Source: Gammaproteobacteria bacterium
GTDB taxonomy: Bacteria; Pseudomonadota; Gammaproteobacteria; Nitrosococcales; Methylophagaceae
Assembly: GCA_002400805.1 (NCBI GenBank)
Contig: NVRG01000089.1
Location: 1-6,463 of the forward strand
Reading direction: 5' to 3'
Length of the DNA: 6,463 nucleotides
Both the position numbers and the translations under genes were made by a program. Below are positions 1-6,463 of this stretch, piece by piece (position 1 is the stretch's first letter; each line of letters begins with the position of its first letter). The notes under the pieces are model-generated. The model was not told the origin of the DNA. It searched no databases and saw nothing but the letters and a program-made list of their open reading frames with translations.

Positions 1-988
1 TTTGTCTGATAAAACAACCATTGGTGGTTATGGTGAATTGCACTATAACAACTTAAATGATCAACACGGCTCAGATGACGTAGATAAAGTTGATTTCCAC
101 CGTTTTGTTTTATTCTTCGGCCATGAATTCACCGATAACTTACGTTTTTTCTCTGAATTAGAACTTGAGCATAGTATTGCTAGTAAAAGTGATTCAGGTG
201 AAATTGAATTAGAACAAGCGTATATTCAATACGATATCAATGACCAACACAGTGTTACTGGTGGTTTATTCTTAACACCCGTGGGCATCATTAACGAAAC
301 TCATGAGCCGCCAACCTTCTACGGTACTGAACGTAATCCCATTGAAAAGAACATTATTCCTGCAACATGGTGGGAAGCCGGTGTGATGTTTAGTGGTGAA
401 ATAGCAGAAGGCTTTAGCTATGATGTAGCAGCCACCTCTGGTTTAAATACTACTAGCGGTTCTGACTATAAAGTACGTAGCGGTCGTCAAAAAGTATCAA
501 AAGCTGATGCAGAAGATTTTGCTTATACTGGCCGACTTAAATGGACAGGTATTCCTGGTCTTGAGTTAGCAGCGACTGTGCAATATCAAGAAGATATTAC
601 TCAGAGCAATGAATCTACAGCGGGGAGTGCAACCTTGTTTGAAACGCATGCTGTGTTCCAACGCGGTAACTTTGGTTTGCGTGCTTTATATGCAACATGG
701 GATCTCGATGGTAGTGGTCCAAAATCTATCGGTGCTGATGAGCAAACAGGTTGGTATGTAGAGCCTTCATACCAAATCAATGAAAACTTTGGTGTGTTTG
801 CCCGTTATAACGAATGGGATAATGCAGCAGGAAGCTCATCGGACACTGAATACCAACAAATTGACCTTGGTGTGAACTGGTGGCCACATAAAGACGTAGT
901 GGTAAAACTTGATTACCAAAATCAAGATGCACCAAAAGGTAAAACAGAGTTAGATGGTATTAACGTAGGATTGGGTTACCAATTCTAA
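1..988 (+). CDS. Outer-membrane porin, 5' end outside the window
   Basis: About 328 residues of a beta-barrel porin, probably of the phosphate-selective (OprP/OprO-like) superfamily, that would let small solutes cross the outer membrane. The frame is open at the left edge. The first possible start, TTG at base 2, lies just before GGYGELHYN (residues 8-16), which resembles the first strand of a mature porin, so the true start and signal peptide lie upstream. The chain alternates polar and aromatic/hydrophobic residues, with acidic loops, no cysteine, and a terminal YQF. A final phenylalanine is the known BAM recognition signal of outer-membrane barrels. The reading frame ends with TAA 44 bases before the exported flavoprotein gene, with no terminator between them, so the two are probably co-transcribed. 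The porin class is confident; the solute is not known and phosphate should not be assumed. Confidence 0.85.
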   Translation, partial: LSDKTTIGGYGELHYNNLNDQHGSDDVDKVDFHRFVLFFGHEFTDNLRFFSELELEHSIASKSDSGEIELEQAYIQYDINDQHSVTGGLFLTPVGIINETHEPPTFYGTERNPIEKNIIPATWWEAGVMFSGEIAEGFSYDVAATSGLNTTSGSDYKVRSGRQKVSKADAEDFAYTGRLKWTGIPGLELAATVQYQEDITQSNESTAGSATLFETHAVFQRGNFGLRALYATWDLDGSGPKSIGADEQTGWYVEPSYQINENFGVFARYNEWDNAAGSSSDTEYQQIDLGVNWWPHKDVVVKLDYQNQDAPKGKTELDGINVGLGYQF

Positions 989-1017
989 GGTAAACTATCA
1001 CCTAAATTGTATGTGAT

Positions 1018-1022
1018 TAGGA
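1018..1022 (+). promoter_or_regulatory. Ribosome binding site that decides the flavoprotein start
   Basis: TAGGA is the only Shine-Dalgarno-like sequence in the gap after the porin gene. It abuts the TTG at 1024, leaving no usable spacing, but sits about ten bases before the GTG at 1033, which is a workable distance. This favours the GTG as start. Confidence 0.5.
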
Positions 1023-1032
1023 ATTGGCGGTT

Positions 1033-1563
1033 GTGAACAGAGTGAAATTCAAAAAATACAGTCTAAAACTTTTAGCTGTGGCTCTATTTACGATCGCCTT
1101 TTCTGTTTCTGCCCGTGGTATTTATCAAACCGATGAAGCCTTCTTAATAGAAACATTTCATAACGACGTGCCTAAAAGCCAAGTTGTCTGGCTAAAGGGT
1201 GACTTGCAACAAAACATACGCGATATTCTCGGTCATAATTATGCCGGCCTTAGAATTCGTTATTGGCATAAAGACGGGCGCAAAGCCTGGATTTTAGAAG
1301 AAATAGGCAAGGAACGAGCGATTACTTTTGGCATTATTACCGTTGAAGATAATGTTGAAAAAGTGAAGGTATTGGCATTTCGTGAAAGTCGCGGTGGCGA
1401 AATACGTTATCCCGCATTTACCCAGCAATTCAATGCTGCCAAACTGTTAGACAATAAGCTAGATCGCCATATAGATGGCATATCAGGTGCCACCCTATCG
1501 GTTAGGGCTATGACAGCAGTAGTAACACTGGCATTATATCTAGATAAATTCACCAGTCAGTAA
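1033..1563 (+). CDS. Exported FMN-binding protein with flavinylation motif
   Basis: A periplasmic flavoprotein of the FMN_bind family (the domain of NqrC and RnfG), 176 residues from the GTG at 1033. An in-frame TTG at 1024 would add three residues but has no room for a ribosome binding site. Numbered from the GTG, a basic start (RVKFKKY) leads to a hydrophobic stretch (about 12-25) and a likely signal peptidase site after SVSA (24-27). The mature part has the family's GIITVED strand and a FRESRGGE segment (about 116-123). Near the C terminus is DGISGAT (148-154), matching the known ApbE target motif in which the final Thr receives FMN by a phosphoester bond. No other domain and no cysteine are seen. 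It lies between a porin and a PepSY membrane protein, its likely redox partner. Flavinylation is inferred from the motif; the donor, acceptor and ApbE enzyme are not visible here. Confidence 0.88.
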   Translation: MNRVKFKKYSLKLLAVALFTIAFSVSARGIYQTDEAFLIETFHNDVPKSQVVWLKGDLQQNIRDILGHNYAGLRIRYWHKDGRKAWILEEIGKERAITFGIITVEDNVEKVKVLAFRESRGGEIRYPAFTQQFNAAKLLDNKLDRHIDGISGATLSVRAMTAVVTLALYLDKFTSQ

Positions 1564-1572
1564 AGTTTAAAT

Positions 1573-2292
1573 ATGAATCGCAGAATGCGTAGCTTGCATC
1601 GCAGCATGGGTGCTATTGTGGCCTTGTTTGTGATCTTATTCGCCATAACAGGCATGTTGCTCAACCACACTACCGAGTTGAAACTCGATCAACGTTATTT
1701 AACGTGGAATTGGTTATTGGAACATTATGGTGTGGCAACGGTTGAACCCGATGCTGTTTTTCACCTTGATCAAAAAGTGATTTCCCAGTTTGATAACCAA
1801 GTGTTTGTCGATGCGACGCCCGTTACCCATGTGCAACGACCTGTTTTAGGTGGTGTCGTACTGGATGACTTAATGGTCTTAGCCACCGATGATGCTTTGA
1901 TATTACTCAGCTCAGAAGGTGAGTTTATTGAACGTATGGGCAGCGCCGCTGGTGTGCCACCAGCCATTCAAAATATTGGCTTATTTCATGGCGAACCTGT
2001 TATCCAAACACGTGATGGTATGTGGCGCAGTGACTTCTTATTGGATCAATGGGAACGTATTTCCTTACACGGCATTGGATGGAGTGTGCCACAACCGATG
2101 CCTGATTCTGTTGAAATAGAATTAGCCGAGTATTTTCATGGCAAAGGCATTACTGTCGAGCAGCTTGTTCTTGATGTTCATAATGGCCATATCTTAGATC
2201 GTTTCGGCGTGTGGTTATTAGATGTAATAGCCGTATTGATAATTGCACTTTCTTTGACTGGTCTTTGGATGTGGGGCCGTCGAACTGGTTAG
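1573..2292 (+). CDS. PepSY-type two-helix membrane protein, probable redox partner
   Basis: A 239-residue inner-membrane protein of the PepSY-associated transmembrane group. The N terminus (LHRSMG, 8-13) runs into helix 1 (about 14-30, containing AITGMLLNH), then a periplasmic domain of about 180 residues rich in short strands, then DVHNGHILDRFG (201-212) and helix 2 (about 213-234, ending SLTGLWMW). Family hallmarks are His9, His32 and His203 at the membrane edges and the TG pair in each helix. Such histidines can ligate haem in related proteins, but that is inference here. Unlike larger PepSY reductases it has only two helices and no cytoplasmic flavin or NAD(P)H domain. The ATG is nine bases after the flavoprotein stop with only a weak ribosome site, suggesting translational coupling. 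The likely role is electron transfer between the membrane and the periplasmic flavoprotein, perhaps for metal reduction; the substrate is unknown. Confidence 0.82.
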   Translation: MNRRMRSLHRSMGAIVALFVILFAITGMLLNHTTELKLDQRYLTWNWLLEHYGVATVEPDAVFHLDQKVISQFDNQVFVDATPVTHVQRPVLGGVVLDDLMVLATDDALILLSSEGEFIERMGSAAGVPPAIQNIGLFHGEPVIQTRDGMWRSDFLLDQWERISLHGIGWSVPQPMPDSVEIELAEYFHGKGITVEQLVLDVHNGHILDRFGVWLLDVIAVLIIALSLTGLWMWGRRTG

Positions 2293-2304
2293 ACGTGTGT
2301 CTAA
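2289..2304 (+). repeat. Short perfect inverted repeat over the PepSY gene stop
   Basis: TTAGAC and GTCTAA form a perfect 6-bp stem around the four-base loop GTGT, and the left arm contains the TAG stop codon. No T-run follows, so it is not a convincing intrinsic terminator. It could be a weak hairpin or an operator-like site before the next gene, or chance. Confidence 0.3.
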
Positions 2305-2327
2305 ACTAGCAAGATAAACTAACGACA

Positions 2328-3284
2328 ATGCGAAGCGAAAAATTTCCTTTCTTACCTAAAGACTTTATTCAAACGAAGGAAGATTTGATTTTTGCTGTGG
2401 TTAGCTATCATGACCACGGCAATAAAGTAGGCTGTTTCCTTCGATATGTGCCTGATGAGAATGGCTGGCACAAGGTTAATACTGAACAAGCCAATCAACT
2501 ATTGGAAAATGAATTTCCACAATATCTTTTCCGATCACAACAAGTCGATGCCCATTATCATGCTGTTTCTGTAGATGACATAGTTGTACATCATCAACCA
2601 GAAAAACGCTTACAAGAAGTATTAACACGTGCAGCCCAGGATGAAATAGAGAGAAAACTACACAAGCTTATTCCCATTCTGAATCAGTTTGGCGTGTCGA
2701 CTGAATCTTTGGGTTTAACAGGATCGATGTTAATTAATCAGCAAAAAGTAACGTCTGATATTGATTTAGCTGTTTATGGAAGAGACGCATTTCAAAAAGC
2801 CCGCTTAGCGGTTCGCCAGGCCATAGAAGATGGTGTCATTCAGAAATTAGATTTGAGCTTGATGCAAGACAACTATGAGCGTCGAGACAGTGAATTACAA
2901 TTTGGTGACTTTGCTTGGCATGAAGAGCGAAAATTTAATAAAGCAGCCATTGAGAGCACTAAGTTTGATATTGGCATGGTCTGTTTAAACAATGAGATTG
3001 AAGTCGATCACGATACATATCAGAAACTGGGACCAAGAACATTTAAAACCCAAATAATTGACGATCACCGCGCCTTCGATTTTCCAGCCAAATATTTGGT
3101 TTTGGATGATGAGACGCCCGAGGTTCTATCTTTTACCCATACTTATATCGGTCAGGCACAGCAAGGTGAATTGATTGAGGTTTCAGGCATGGTTGAGCGC
3201 AATATGACAACTGGGCAATGTCGGTTGATTGTAGGCTCTAGCCGTGAAGCACCGGGTGAATATATAAAAGTTTTAAATCGATAA
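2328..3284 (+). CDS. Predicted nucleotidyltransferase (Pol-beta fold) with flanking domains
   Basis: A 318-residue soluble protein with a minimal nucleotidyltransferase core. The core is marked by GS (132-133) followed by SDIDLA (143-148), the GS-x(n)-DxD signature in which Asp144 and Asp146 would bind metal and nucleotide. Asp214 in KFDIGMV is a candidate third carboxylate. Before the core are an alpha/beta domain (about 12-90, with LIFAVVSYH and FLRYVPDENG) and a helix (about 92-122). After it is a strand-rich tail (about 250-315, with GELIEVSGMVE and REAPGEYIKV) that may be OB-like. The ATG is the first start after an in-frame TAG at 2307 and has no good ribosome site. The whole layout recalls archaeal proteins annotated as predicted nucleotidyltransferase (COG1665-like); that match is from memory. 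The nucleotide and the target (RNA, protein or small molecule) are unknown. No antitoxin partner is adjacent. Confidence 0.72.
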   Translation: MRSEKFPFLPKDFIQTKEDLIFAVVSYHDHGNKVGCFLRYVPDENGWHKVNTEQANQLLENEFPQYLFRSQQVDAHYHAVSVDDIVVHHQPEKRLQEVLTRAAQDEIERKLHKLIPILNQFGVSTESLGLTGSMLINQQKVTSDIDLAVYGRDAFQKARLAVRQAIEDGVIQKLDLSLMQDNYERRDSELQFGDFAWHEERKFNKAAIESTKFDIGMVCLNNEIEVDHDTYQKLGPRTFKTQIIDDHRAFDFPAKYLVLDDETPEVLSFTHTYIGQAQQGELIEVSGMVERNMTTGQCRLIVGSSREAPGEYIKVLNR

Positions 3285-3322
3285 TATTTTTTAGTTACTA
3301 CGGTAGATTGCTTTATTTCCCC

Positions 3323-3343
3323 CGTTTTTCCTACTGAAAAACG
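3323..3343. terminator. AT-rich stem-loop, weak candidate terminator
   Basis: CGTTTTTC and GAAAAACG pair perfectly over 8 bp around the loop CTACT. The position between two convergent gene ends suits a bidirectional terminator. However, the stem is mostly A-T pairs, and neither strand has a clean T-run after it: the plus strand continues TGCATTAA and the minus strand GGGGGAAA. A terminator role is therefore possible but weak. Confidence 0.35.
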
Positions 3344-3383
3344 TGCATTAATATGAGGTCGCCTAGTTATCTAATAAATAAGT

Positions 3384-3392
3384 TTATCCACA
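3384..3392 (+). promoter_or_regulatory. Perfect DnaA-box consensus match
   Basis: TTATCCACA equals the high-affinity DnaA box of Escherichia coli. It is a single copy with no clustered boxes or unwinding region around it, so this is not a replication origin. It may bind DnaA or be a chance match. Confidence 0.35.
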
Positions 3393-3425
3393 CTAATCAT
3401 GCGGCATAACTTTACTACTCTTTTG

Positions 3426-3441
3426 CTTAATGACCATTAAG
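3426..3441. repeat. Short palindrome just beyond the DUF6524 gene stop
   Basis: CTTAATG and CATTAAG are perfect 7-base inverted arms separated by AC; as a hairpin it would be about 6 bp with a GACC tetraloop. It lies two bases beyond the stop codon of the minus-strand gene. No T-run follows on that strand (CAAAAGAG), so a role in termination or 3'-end protection is only suggestive. Confidence 0.35.
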
Positions 3442-3443
3442 AA

Positions 3444-3875
3444 TTATTCCTCTATTTCATCCACATCGACTTGACCCGACATTTTTCTACGAATATGTGA
3501 CCAAGACATACCAGTGGCTAAAATCGCCGCTAATAAAAATAGAATAATGTAGGTAAAGATAGAGACACTATCAATGCCAAGCAAACCGATATCGACTAAC
3601 CACCAAACGATAATGGCAAAAAAGGCTACGGCGAGGCTTAGACCGAAACCGCCTAAAGAACGTAAGGTTGCACGGATATATACTGTCCATCCAATGAGCA
3701 AGACCACTGCTGACATAGCAAAAGGCGGGGTAAGTGCTAAAGCTTCACCAAACACGGCCTCTTTGGCCCAATGATAAAAACTGTAACCACTTGGGTTATA
3801 GGTGGCGTAAACCAATACTAATGCAAAGCCAAAACGAATAAAGAAACTTGCCCAAGTAAAGCGGTTTGTTGCCAT
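3444..3875 (-). CDS. Small four-helix membrane protein, DUF6524 type
   Basis: A 143-residue inner-membrane protein with four hydrophobic helices at about 10-25, 52-70, 78-97 and 105-124. The first loop has YNPSGYSFYHW (26-36), probably a conserved family segment, and the tail is charged, ending DVDEIEE. I recognise it as similar to proteins annotated DUF6524 (from memory), a family with no known function. No catalytic motif, metal-binding cluster or signal peptide cleavage site stands out. The ATG is supported by AGGG seven bases upstream. It begins 13 bases after the acylphosphatase stop, so it is the last gene of the guaB-guaA-acylphosphatase run. Its co-transcription with purine genes does not by itself indicate a purine role. 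The membrane topology is confident; the function is unknown. Confidence 0.75.
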   Translation of the reverse strand: MATNRFTWASFFIRFGFALVLVYATYNPSGYSFYHWAKEAVFGEALALTPPFAMSAVVLLIGWTVYIRATLRSLGGFGLSLAVAFFAIIVWWLVDIGLLGIDSVSIFTYIILFLLAAILATGMSWSHIRRKMSGQVDVDEIEE

Positions 3876-3888
3876 AACAGATCCCTAT

Positions 3889-4164
3889 TTAACGGATATT
3901 AAAACTCTTAAATTCGCCGCTTGCACTAAGTTCTTCGGTGGTTACCTCAGCAACATCAGCATAAGCCGGCCCTTGTTTTGCCCATGCAACAAAGCGTTCC
4001 AACGTGGCTTTATCACTTTCAGCTAATATTTCTACGCAGCCATCTTGTCGATTTCTGACCCAGCCGGTTAGGCCTAAATTTCTTGCCGTGTCATAGGCTG
4101 ACATGCGATAGCCAACGCCTTGCACTTTACCTTCAATGATTAGGTGATAACGCGTTATTCCCAT
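3889..4164 (-). CDS. acyP: Acylphosphatase
   Basis: A 91-residue cytosolic enzyme that hydrolyses the carboxyl-phosphate bond of acylphosphates such as acetyl phosphate, 1,3-bisphosphoglycerate or carbamoyl phosphate. Length and motifs are canonical: GKVQGVGYR (12-20) carries the phosphate-binding Arg20, and [16 protein letters not shown] (31-46) carries the catalytic Asn38, which are the two essential residues of the family. The ATG lies inside the last codons of guaA, overlapping it by 10 bases in a different frame, with no clear ribosome site of its own. Translation is therefore probably coupled to guaA. The next gene starts 13 bases after its stop. The association with GMP synthesis looks like operon convenience; no direct metabolic link is evident from the sequence. 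Confidence 0.95.
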   Translation of the reverse strand: MGITRYHLIIEGKVQGVGYRMSAYDTARNLGLTGWVRNRQDGCVEILAESDKATLERFVAWAKQGPAYADVAEVTTEELSASGEFKSFNIR

Positions 4165-5732
4165 TCGATGGTAGCGGGTGGTTTACCTGAAATATCGTAG
4201 GTTACCCGAGAAATACCTTCCACTTCATTAATAATTCGATTGGAAACTAATCCAAGAAAGTCATAAGGTAAGTGAGCCCACTGTGCGGTCATAAAGTCGA
4301 TGGTTTCCACTGCACGCAGTGAAACAACATAATCGTAACGACGGCCATCTCCCATTACACCCACTGATTTAACGGGTAGGAATACGGTAAAAGCTTGGCT
4401 GGTTTTATCGTAAAGATCATGGTTATACAGTTCATCAATAAAGATTTTGTCGGCTTTGCGTAATAAGTCAGCAAATTCCTTTTTAACTTCGCCTAAGATA
4501 CGCACCCCAAGACCAGGTCCTGGGAAGGGGTGGCGATAAACCATGTCACGAGGTAAACCAAGCTCAACACCTAATCTACGCACTTCATCTTTGAACAACT
4601 CGCGTAAAGGTTCCAGCAATTCCAATTTCATATGGTCAGGCAAACCACCGACATTATGGTGTGATTTAATGACCTGAGCTTTACCTGTTTTAGCGGCAGC
4701 TGATTCAATAACATCAGGGTAGATCGTTCCTTGAGCTAACCATTTAACGTTATTAAGTTTGTTTGATTCTTCTTCGAATACTTCGACAAATACACGGCCA
4801 ATAATTTTACGTTTAGCTTCTGGCTCATCTTCGCCAGCCAATGCATCTAGGAAGCGTTGTTCAGCATCAACTCGAATAACTTTAATGCCCATATGTTTGG
4901 CAAACATGGCCATCACTTGGTCGCCTTCATCTTGGCGTAGCAGGCCATTATCAACAAAGACACAGGTCAGTTGTTTACCAATAGCTCGGTCCAATAATGC
5001 GGCAACAACAGAAGAGTCAACGCCACCAGACAGACCTAATAAAACATCGTCAGTACCCACTTGTTTACGAATTGTTTTAATACTGTCTTCAATGATTTGT
5101 GCGGATGTCCATAAAGAGTCACAGCCACAAATCTCCGTGAGGAAACGGTCAATCATGCGTTGACCTTGAACGGTATGGGTAACTTCAGGATGGAACTGCA
5201 CGCCATAGAACTTACGTTCTTCATCGGCCATACCGGCAAAGGGGGCACTGTCAGTGCTGGCAATCACTTTGAAACCATCAGGAAGTGCGGTGACTTTATC
5301 ACCATGACTCATCCACACATCAAGCAGACCATAACCTTCTTCGGTCGTGTGATCTTCAATATCTCGTAACAGAGCAGAATGACCACGAGCGCGGACTTGA
5401 GCATAACCAAATTCACGATGTTCAGATGATTCAACTTGACCACCTAATTGCATCGCCATGGTTTGCATGCCGTAACAGATGCCTAAAACAGGGATACCTA
5501 ATTCGAATACCGCTTGTGGCGCAACTGGGGCTTCGCTGCCAATGGTGGAATCTGGACCACCCGATAAGATAATGCCCTTTGGTGCAAACTCACGAATTTC
5601 ATCTGCTGAAATTTCCGGATCTCTTAATTCACAATAAACACCAGCCTCACGAATACGGCGGGCAATCAGTTGAGTATATTGCGAGCCGAAGTCGAGGATT
5701 AAAATACGGTGATCGTGGATATTGTTGCTCAT
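4155..5732 (-). CDS. guaA: GMP synthase (glutamine-hydrolysing)
   Basis: Converts XMP, ATP and glutamine to GMP, the last step of de novo guanine nucleotide synthesis, in the cytosol as a homodimer. It is complete at 525 residues, the same length as the Escherichia coli enzyme. The N-terminal class I glutamine amidotransferase has the triad Cys86 (GICYGMQ), His181 and Glu183 (QFHPEV). The ATP pyrophosphatase domain begins around 207, with the P-loop SGGVDSS (235-241). The C-terminal dimerisation and XMP-binding domain includes [12 protein letters not shown] (401-412) and ends KPPATIEWE. The ATG is preceded by AAGAG at a suitable distance and matches the start expected for the family ([14 protein letters not shown]). 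It lies 80 bases downstream of guaB, with an inverted repeat in the gap, and overlaps the acylphosphatase start. No anomalies are seen in key residues. Confidence 0.98.
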   Translation of the reverse strand: MSNNIHDHRILILDFGSQYTQLIARRIREAGVYCELRDPEISADEIREFAPKGIILSGGPDSTIGSEAPVAPQAVFELGIPVLGICYGMQTMAMQLGGQVESSEHREFGYAQVRARGHSALLRDIEDHTTEEGYGLLDVWMSHGDKVTALPDGFKVIASTDSAPFAGMADEERKFYGVQFHPEVTHTVQGQRMIDRFLTEICGCDSLWTSAQIIEDSIKTIRKQVGTDDVLLGLSGGVDSSVVAALLDRAIGKQLTCVFVDNGLLRQDEGDQVMAMFAKHMGIKVIRVDAEQRFLDALAGEDEPEAKRKIIGRVFVEVFEEESNKLNNVKWLAQGTIYPDVIESAAAKTGKAQVIKSHHNVGGLPDHMKLELLEPLRELFKDEVRRLGVELGLPRDMVYRHPFPGPGLGVRILGEVKKEFADLLRKADKIFIDELYNHDLYDKTSQAFTVFLPVKSVGVMGDGRRYDYVVSLRAVETIDFMTAQWAHLPYDFLGLVSNRIINEVEGISRVTYDISGKPPATIEWE

Positions 5733-5766
5733 GTTTTTCTCTTAACAAATGGTACAGATTAACCCA

Positions 5767-5797
5767 GTTATCACGCCTGAATTCCAAGCGTGATAAC
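5767..5797. repeat. Perfect 10-bp inverted repeat between guaB and guaA
   Basis: GTTATCACGC (5767-5776) and GCGTGATAAC (5788-5797) are perfect reverse complements separated by 11 bases. In the guaBA transcript this would be a hairpin starting 15 bases after the guaB stop and ending about 35 bases before the guaA start. No T-run follows on either strand, so it is not a standard terminator. It may tune the guaB/guaA ratio through processing, stability or partial termination. As DNA, the half-sites are centred 21 bases apart, about two helical turns, which also suits a dimeric regulator. Confidence 0.55.
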
Positions 5798-5812
5798 AAG
5801 ATAGCAAAGTGA

Positions 5813-6463
<651 letters not shown>

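Larger units (their letters stand above)
3285..3443. other. Convergent intergenic gap
   Basis: A 159-base AT-rich gap into which transcription converges from both sides. It contains two small inverted repeats and one DnaA-box match, listed separately. A run of six T (3287-3292) follows the plus-strand stop but no GC-rich stem precedes it. I see no ORF of note, RNA gene or promoter. Confidence 0.7.

Noticed and set aside
2..4. TTG as the true start of the porin
   Set aside because: It would give an outer-membrane barrel without a signal peptide; the residues after it look like the start of the mature protein, so the gene continues upstream of the window.
989..1017. AGGT/ACCT arms as a terminator after the porin gene
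   Set aside because: Only four base pairs with no T-run, which is within chance for this length.
1024..1026. TTG as start of the FMN-binding protein
   Set aside because: The only ribosome-site-like sequence touches this codon; the GTG at 1033 has proper spacing and keeps the signal peptide intact.
1770..2119. Open frames on either strand within the PepSY gene
   Set aside because: They are out-of-frame shadows of a gene with clear membrane and PepSY features.
3287..3292. Run of six T as an intrinsic terminator after the nucleotidyltransferase gene
   Set aside because: No GC-rich stem lies before it; the upstream sequence is almost all A and T.
4759..5369. Plus-strand open frames opposite guaA
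   Set aside because: They lie antisense to a complete, well-conserved guaA and show no recognisable protein features.
5579..5812. Plus-strand open frame across the guaB-guaA gap
   Set aside because: It is mostly antisense to the guaA start and runs through the inverted repeat; its sequence has no protein-like pattern.

Overview
The window reads as ordinary chromosome of a moderately AT-rich gammaproteobacterium. GuaA has the same length (525 residues) and the same catalytic residue numbers as the Escherichia coli enzyme, and the guaB-guaA order is the usual one. The outer-membrane porin shows a Gram-negative envelope. A marine or methylotrophic genus such as Methylophaga would fit, but that is an impression from protein style and is not proven by the sequence.

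Left half, plus strand (1-3284): the 3' part of an outer-membrane porin, then a small exported FMN-binding protein with a covalent-flavinylation motif, then a two-helix PepSY-type membrane protein. The three are closely spaced (44 and 9 bases) and look like one operon. Together they suggest an envelope redox module: a porin for solute entry, a periplasmic flavoprotein, and a membrane partner with conserved histidines. The substrate is unknown. A fourth gene follows 35 bases later and encodes a Pol-beta-type minimal nucleotidyltransferase with extra N- and C-terminal domains. I associate this architecture more with archaea than with proteobacteria, and its link to the redox genes is unclear.

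Middle (3285-3443): a 159-base gap between convergent genes. It holds two short inverted repeats and a perfect match to the DnaA-box consensus, but no classical intrinsic terminator with a T-run.

Right half, minus strand (6463 down to 3444): the 3' part of guaB (IMP dehydrogenase, including the catalytic cysteine), then guaA (GMP synthase), acylphosphatase and a four-helix membrane protein of the DUF6524 type. The guaB-guaA gap carries a perfect 10-bp inverted repeat. guaA and acylphosphatase overlap by 10 bases, and the membrane protein follows 13 bases later. GuaB and GuaA are the two steps from IMP to GMP; the two downstream genes look like passengers of the same transcript.

I see no mobile element, CRISPR array, tRNA, rRNA or clear riboswitch. 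The least explained parts are the flavoprotein/PepSY pair with its porin and the nucleotidyltransferase.
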